Below are positions 59,471-64,000 of a DNA stretch of 64,000 nt, piece by piece. The stretch lies in assembly GCA_023101885.1 (NCBI GenBank), contig JALPQD010000358.1, forward strand, positions 1,460,761 through 1,524,760, written 5' to 3'. This DNA is from Typhlomys cinereus (Eukaryota > Chordata > Mammalia > Rodentia > Platacanthomyidae). Position 1 is the stretch's first letter. Each line of letters starts with the position of its first letter. The notes beneath the pieces were generated by a model. The model was not told where the DNA came from and searched no databases. It saw only the letters and a list, made by a program, of their open reading frames with translations. Both the position numbers and the translations under genes were made by a program.

Positions 59471-59716
59471 GTCATAGAGGGTGGGTGTTGAGGTTGGCTA
59501 GCCCCTCTGCTTGAGTCTGCTCTTGAGCTTGTGAGTTGCAGCTATGAGCCTCCATGATGGATATAACTTATACTCCTTCAGCTTCTGCCAGCCAGCCATG
59601 ATGTTAAGACTGTATCTCCCCTCTGGAACAAATAAACAAATAAATCTTCCTTTCTCCATTGAGTTATTTGACTTTGAGTATTATCTTACAGCAATGGACA
59701 AGAGCAACTGGTACAT
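59471..59716 (+). mobile_element. MaLR-type LTR, 5'-truncated (3' end of the compound element)
   Basis: 'catgatggatataacttata', 'gactgtatctcccctctgga', AATAAA within 'caaataaacaaataaatctt', and the closing 'gagtattatcttacagcaat'. Confidence 0.7.
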
Positions 59717-59814
59717 CAGACTATCTGAACATTGGCCTATTAACTCATAATCTCAGCATATTTGAAAATTAAAAATCAAAATGACTATATCTGTAAACAT
59801 ATTATTTTAAAAAG

Positions 59815-59990
59815 AGTCAAAATAGTTCGACTTTGTGGGTTACTGCTACTCAACTACATTATCATAATATGAAAGTACCTGTAGCCATCACCTAAGTGAA
59901 TATGTATGGTTGTGCTCTAATAAAATTTTATTGACAAAAAAGACAGTGGGTCAGATTTATCCCACAGGTGGTAGCTTTTGACCCTCCATG
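59815..59990 (+). mobile_element. hAT-Charlie (MER5-like) DNA transposon relic
   Basis: 'gctactcaactacattatca', 'gtgctctaataaaattttat' and 'gtgggtcagatttatcccac' match the right part of an old mammalian hAT-Charlie repeat ('tccaataaaactttatttac ... gggccggatttggccc'). Confidence 0.6.
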
Positions 59991-60039
59991 TAAAGTTACT
60001 TAAAAGCATGCTTGTCAACCTGAATGTTGATATTTTGAA

Positions 60040-60345
60040 ACTTTATTTATTTGCGTGTGCGTGTGCGCATGTGCATGTATTTGTGCGTGCATGCGTGTGC
60101 TTGTGCATGTGTGTGTGTATCAGAGTGCATTATGTGTCCCTGTGAAGGACCAAGGGTAACTTCAGGAATGATCTTGGATTGCTTCTACCTCCTTTTTGCT
60201 TTGCTCTGGGAGGCTCCTCCAGTGCCAGAAGTACAGGCCACTGCCATTTCCATCTGGTGCTTTTTATGTGGGACCTGAGATCCAAACTCAGGACCTTCTG
60301 CTTGCAAGTCCGAGTCTTAATCCCTGAGCCATCTTTCCAGCACCT
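60040..60345 (-). repeat. B2-superfamily SINE, antisense
   Basis: A tail side with a GT/GC repeat ('gcgtgtgcgtgtgcgcatgt'), then the family body 'gaatgatcttggattgcttc', and the head 'cctgagccatctttccagc'. Older than the young antisense copies. Confidence 0.85.
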
Positions 60346-60349
60346 GCTA

Positions 60350-62360
60350 TTTGTATTTTGTCCAGATACTTTTTGAGAATGTAGCTGTCAGCACACATTT
60401 GGTAGAATCTCATCCCATCACCTGCTAGATGTCAACAGCTACTCACTCCGGCAAATGCTGCAGATCTGTCACCATCTATATCATTAATAAGCTTCATCTG
60501 AGAACTACTGATGTAAATTACAGGAGTGTGTATCTGAGGGTGGGCTAAGCTGGTGACATGCATGTCTGAATAACCTGGGGGATTCTTGTCTAGGCACCTC
60601 CAGTTCATTTCTTCCCTTCTTAACAACCATCCCTTCCCTTAGAGATTCTGAGACAACAGAGATTCTGAGACAACACTGGTGACTCAGAAGCGTGACTCCC
60701 CCTTCACCTGACCACCATAACTTCAGTTTCATTTACAAACACAATGTTCATAGCAACCAATGTTTTTGGTATGCAAACTGAGGCTGTGTTGTTTTTAACT
60801 AAGATATTTGACTGCTAAGTTTGCTACTTCATATAATCAGCCACCACTAAAATTCTAAGAAGTATCTTAGGTATGTTTATGTTAATGCATATTTTATTTA
60901 GTTTGACTTTCAAAATTTGGGGTGACAGTTAATAAAACTCATGATGGAGTACATTTGGAGCACCATGCATGTGAGCACCTCACATTCCTAACCATCAGTC
61001 CTCTGCATTTTAAATTCATTGTTCTCTGTGACTCTGTACCTTTAAGGAAACAAGAGGATGCAATCACAACTATTGAATTGTCTGCTATTGTGGGAGATTG
61101 TAAACCATTGCAGTGAGAGTGACTCTTGGAGTCACAGTGTGAGTGTCTCCTCAAAGGATGGGGAATCGTGGCTGTAGACTGCTCCTGGGATCATTTCTAC
61201 ACACCTCTAATATGAGAAGTTAGAAGGCAGAACAAATGCTATAGTATTCGGCCAACTTTGTTTCTGTTGTAAAGAGAAAAGGGTCTTCCTATTTTTGCAT
61301 TTGGCATTCAGTAGACAGCACAGCTGTTGGATAATGACTTCTGCAGGCGACATTGCTACAGTTTACCCCTGTCTGGCAGGAAAAGGCAACCTCTCCCAGA
61401 CTTCAAAATTAACTTAGTAACCTTGCTGTTCTCCTACAATAGACACCCCCCAAAAGGTTTGCTTCTCCTCTCTTAAATTGTCTTTGCATAACAAATCTCT
61501 ATATGCTTGACCGGAGATTCAGGGCTCTCAATTTAAGTTAATAAATCAGAACTAATTCAACATTCCATTGTAAGATGTACAGGCCTTTCCTTACAGTTTC
61601 TCAGGTGAATATTCCATGATTGAACTCTAGCAATCAGGTCTGTGGTTTCTTTCCTTGGTGGAAAATGGGTCCCAGAGCTGTGGGTCCATAGCAGCTAAAG
61701 GAGAGCAAGTCTGGGGAAAGGTCCCTGATCCAACTTTCCTTCTCTTCAGATTGAGCTGACTTTGCCCTATCCATTCATCTCAGAGCAATCACACTATCCA
61801 CAATGATAAGTCAGCACAGCGCCTAATGCAGATCTACTGCAGCCACATAACCAATGACTCTGAAGCTACCTGTACTGGGAAGGAAGAGAATGTGCTTAGT
61901 ACACCCCATTCCTGAAAAATATACTTCATTTGGGGCTCTTCAGCACAGGATAATAGGTAGATAAAATTAATATTCTGTACTGGTTATTACATGGCACAAT
62001 TGGGACATCTGGGGAACTCTTAGGGCTCAAATTAATTTTTCCAGAGACTTGTATTTCTTGACATACATGGTTGCATCTTTTGTTTATGCTCTGTGACCAA
62101 GAGTCCTCTTGACGAATTGTCCCTTACAGGGATGTGATTTCCGATAACTAAAAACAGAACTCCCCGAAGAAGTGCACTATGAAGAAAATCTCCTTTCTTT
62201 GTATCCCAAGACCTGGAAAGAGAGATTAGGTTATTTTTAGATGTGAAAAGTTGCCTGGTTATACAACCTACTTTTCACAGTCATTAATAGGAAAGGACTC
62301 ATGATTAAAGCCAGGTGTTGAGACTATCAAATGCATTTCTTGCTGAGCAGGTTTTATACA
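60350..62360. other. Non-coding stretch, mostly unique
   Basis: A 16-base tandem duplication of 'gattctgagacaacag' lies at about 60644-60677. Otherwise there is no repeat or gene that I can support over 2 kb. Confidence 0.4.
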
Positions 62361-62370
62361 CAACACGCAT

Positions 62371-62371
<1 letters not shown>

Positions 62372-62431
<60 letters not shown>
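62372..62431 (+). repeat. (CA)n microsatellite
   Basis: About 58 bases of CA repeat, not attached to a recognisable SINE. Confidence 0.95.
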
Positions 62432-62432
<1 letters not shown>

Positions 62433-62434
62433 TT

Positions 62435-62865
62435 GTTCAGAGGAATCCTCTGGCATTTAAAGGAATTCATGCCCCCTGCCCAGTAATGGTCAGATGCTCA
62501 ATTGGCCAGCAGCAGAGACATATGTGGCATTCAGCATTTACTTTAGTTTCTTTCTAACTCATAACCATGGAAAAGGACAAGGTTACCATACATGCTCAGA
62601 TTGATCTATGTCAGAAACCACACAGCCTATACTCAACATTTTGTGCATTGTGTATGTGCAACCATGTTAGGTTGGCAGGTGAATTTTCATCCAGTAAAAA
62701 ATAACTCAAAAATGTTGGTCCGCTTGGGGTAATTGACAATCACATTAACAGCATCTGAGTTACTGCGTTGTCCAGCCTCTGCTCTATTCTGCATACAAAG
62801 TCACGGCCTTAATATACACCGATGAACATCTTGCGCTTAGGTCGTTGTTTGGTTGCTTTATTTTG
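62435..62865. other. Non-coding stretch
   Basis: Nothing that I can support. Confidence 0.4.
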
Positions 62866-62867
62866 TT

Positions 62868-63022
62868 AATGTTCTACTTATTTAGTTGAAAGAAGTGCCA
62901 TGTTCATAAGTGGAAGTCAGAGGACATCTTTCCTTCTATCATGTGGGCTTCCAGGGATCAAACTTGGGTCACCAAGTTTTGCAGGTATGTGTCTTATCCA
63001 CTGAGTTATCTCACCAGCCTTG
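62868..63022 (-). repeat. B3-like SINE remnant, antisense
   Basis: 'tggaagtcagaggacatctt', 'ccagggatcaaacttgggtc' and 'ccactgagttatctcaccag' are in antisense B3 order. Confidence 0.7.
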
Positions 63023-63025
63023 GTT

Positions 63026-63136
63026 TTTTATTTTTTGACAGGGTCTTGCTATGTATCCTAGTCTGACCATGAGCCCGTGATCCATCTATCTCTTGAGCAC
63101 CGGGATTGTAGGCATGCTGCCATACCTAGTCCAGTG
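63026..63136 (-). repeat. B1 SINE, antisense
   Basis: 'ttgacagggtcttgctatgt', 'cctagtctgaccatgagccc' and 'caccgggattgtaggcatgc' are in antisense B1 order. It abuts the B3 copy. Confidence 0.75.
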
Positions 63137-63139
63137 CAC

Positions 63140-64000
63140 GTTTTTATCATCCCGAGAGCTTCCTGCAATCTGGCTCCCAACCGATTCCTCAACGGTCTTC
63201 ATGCCCTAAACTTTGGTGTCTAATAGTCCCCAACAGCACGTGCTCCTGAACACAAGGTGGCGTTTTCATTGCCGGCTAGTTGCAGAACATTTTCCTCTGT
63301 GTATGGCACACACTGTCCCTCAGTCTCCACAAACACCAGAACCGTTCCCTTTGAACACACGGATTGCCCCCCACACAAGTCATCTCTTTCTGTTCTAGGA
63401 CAGCAGTCTCCTTTTCTGTTTTGTGTCTTGCACTCCTTGGTCCATGTTTTCTATTTATTTTCACATCTAGATCCCAACAATTCTGAAACCCTGAAACACA
63501 ACAGACTAAAGCCATAATACCAAGAGCCAGCTGTGGTATTGCCATGTAAGAGATGCTTGCTGAGAGCATGAGCGGTCATGTGGAAGAATGACGCTCATCC
63601 CTGAACACATCTGAATGTGTTTTCCCACACATCCTGCCTCCTCAGTTCTGTGCGTGTCCCTCTTCAGTCCTGTGACAGAGCCAGTGCTTCTCATACATGC
63701 TCTGTGGACCAGTCTTTCCCCTTTCCTGTTCCTAAACCATCAAAACCACTGTGAAGCAGAGAACGAACCCTAAAAGCAGAGGTGGCGAGTGCATCGATGG
63801 GCTGAAGGCAGAACTGACGTGGCTCGGTCCAGCATTACCTGAATTACTGGGATGATGCTTTCTGCCTCCTGATAGGATAGTAACTCTGAAAAACCTTGAA
63901 ACAGGCCTTCATGTTAGTGAACTTTATTTATTCCCTCTACATACAGGCACTTCCAGAATAATCATGTAAAAGGAAGAAAGGAAGGAAGGATAAAAGGAAA
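63140..64000. other. Non-coding stretch to the window end
   Basis: Unique-looking sequence, ending in a short GGAA-type purine run (about 63972-64000) that continues beyond the window. Confidence 0.4.

Noticed and set aside
1..64000. CRISPR-like arrays, operons, tRNA or rRNA genes
   Set aside because: The only regular spaced repeats are microsatellites and minisatellites. The tRNA-like sequences are SINE heads with decayed or non-tRNA 3' parts. This is mammalian DNA.

Overview
This is a stretch of rodent nuclear chromosome. It is AT-rich, intergenic in character and dense in interspersed repeats. The repeats I can recognise are B1, B4/ID, B2-superfamily SINEs, a rodent-type L1 and MaLR LTRs, sitting on older mammalian MIR, L2, L1M, MLT1 and hAT-Charlie relics. 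The B2-like SINE copies do not have the classical mouse/rat B2 body. They carry a CpG-rich body and a (CA)n plus AATAAATAATAAT-type tail, so I infer a rodent that is neither house mouse nor brown rat. I do not name the species.

There is one gene I am confident of: Tcim (also TC1/C8orf4), an intronless plus-strand gene with a 106-codon reading frame at 8931-9251. It has a TATA-like box about 75 bases upstream of the start codon and an AT-rich 3' UTR that probably ends at a poly(A) signal near 10152. In human the TCIM locus lies in sparsely populated DNA between IDO2 and ZMAT4, which fits the emptiness of the rest of the window.

Region by region: 1-8.8 kb is mostly unique DNA with MIR, B1, B4 and one CA-tailed SINE. 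8.8-10.2 kb is Tcim. 10.2-15.7 kb is non-coding and includes a long degenerate TG minisatellite. 15.7-18.7 kb holds a MaLR provirus plus a further LTR, all on the minus strand. 20-25 kb has an old L1, a MIR, B1 and B4 copies. 25.2-29.55 kb is a processed pseudogene of Ywhaz (14-3-3 zeta), split in its 3' UTR by an L1, which was in turn hit by a young SINE. 30-41 kb is rich in young SINEs and LTRs and has an unusual near-identical inverted duplication. 42-50 kb has old L1, MLT1, GATA-like repeat and B4 copies. 53.4-55.0 kb is a MaLR LTR interrupted by an L1 with a textbook twin-priming inversion. 57.4-59.7 kb is a compound MaLR element. 59.8-64 kb is mostly unique.

I found no operon, CRISPR array, tRNA or rRNA gene, or novel multi-gene system. 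The most interesting signals are structural: nested insertions that can be ordered in time, a twin-primed L1 that can be read using its sibling copy in the same window, short near-identical duplications that no transposon explains, and one coding-looking reading frame (29734-29997, minus) that I do not recognise.
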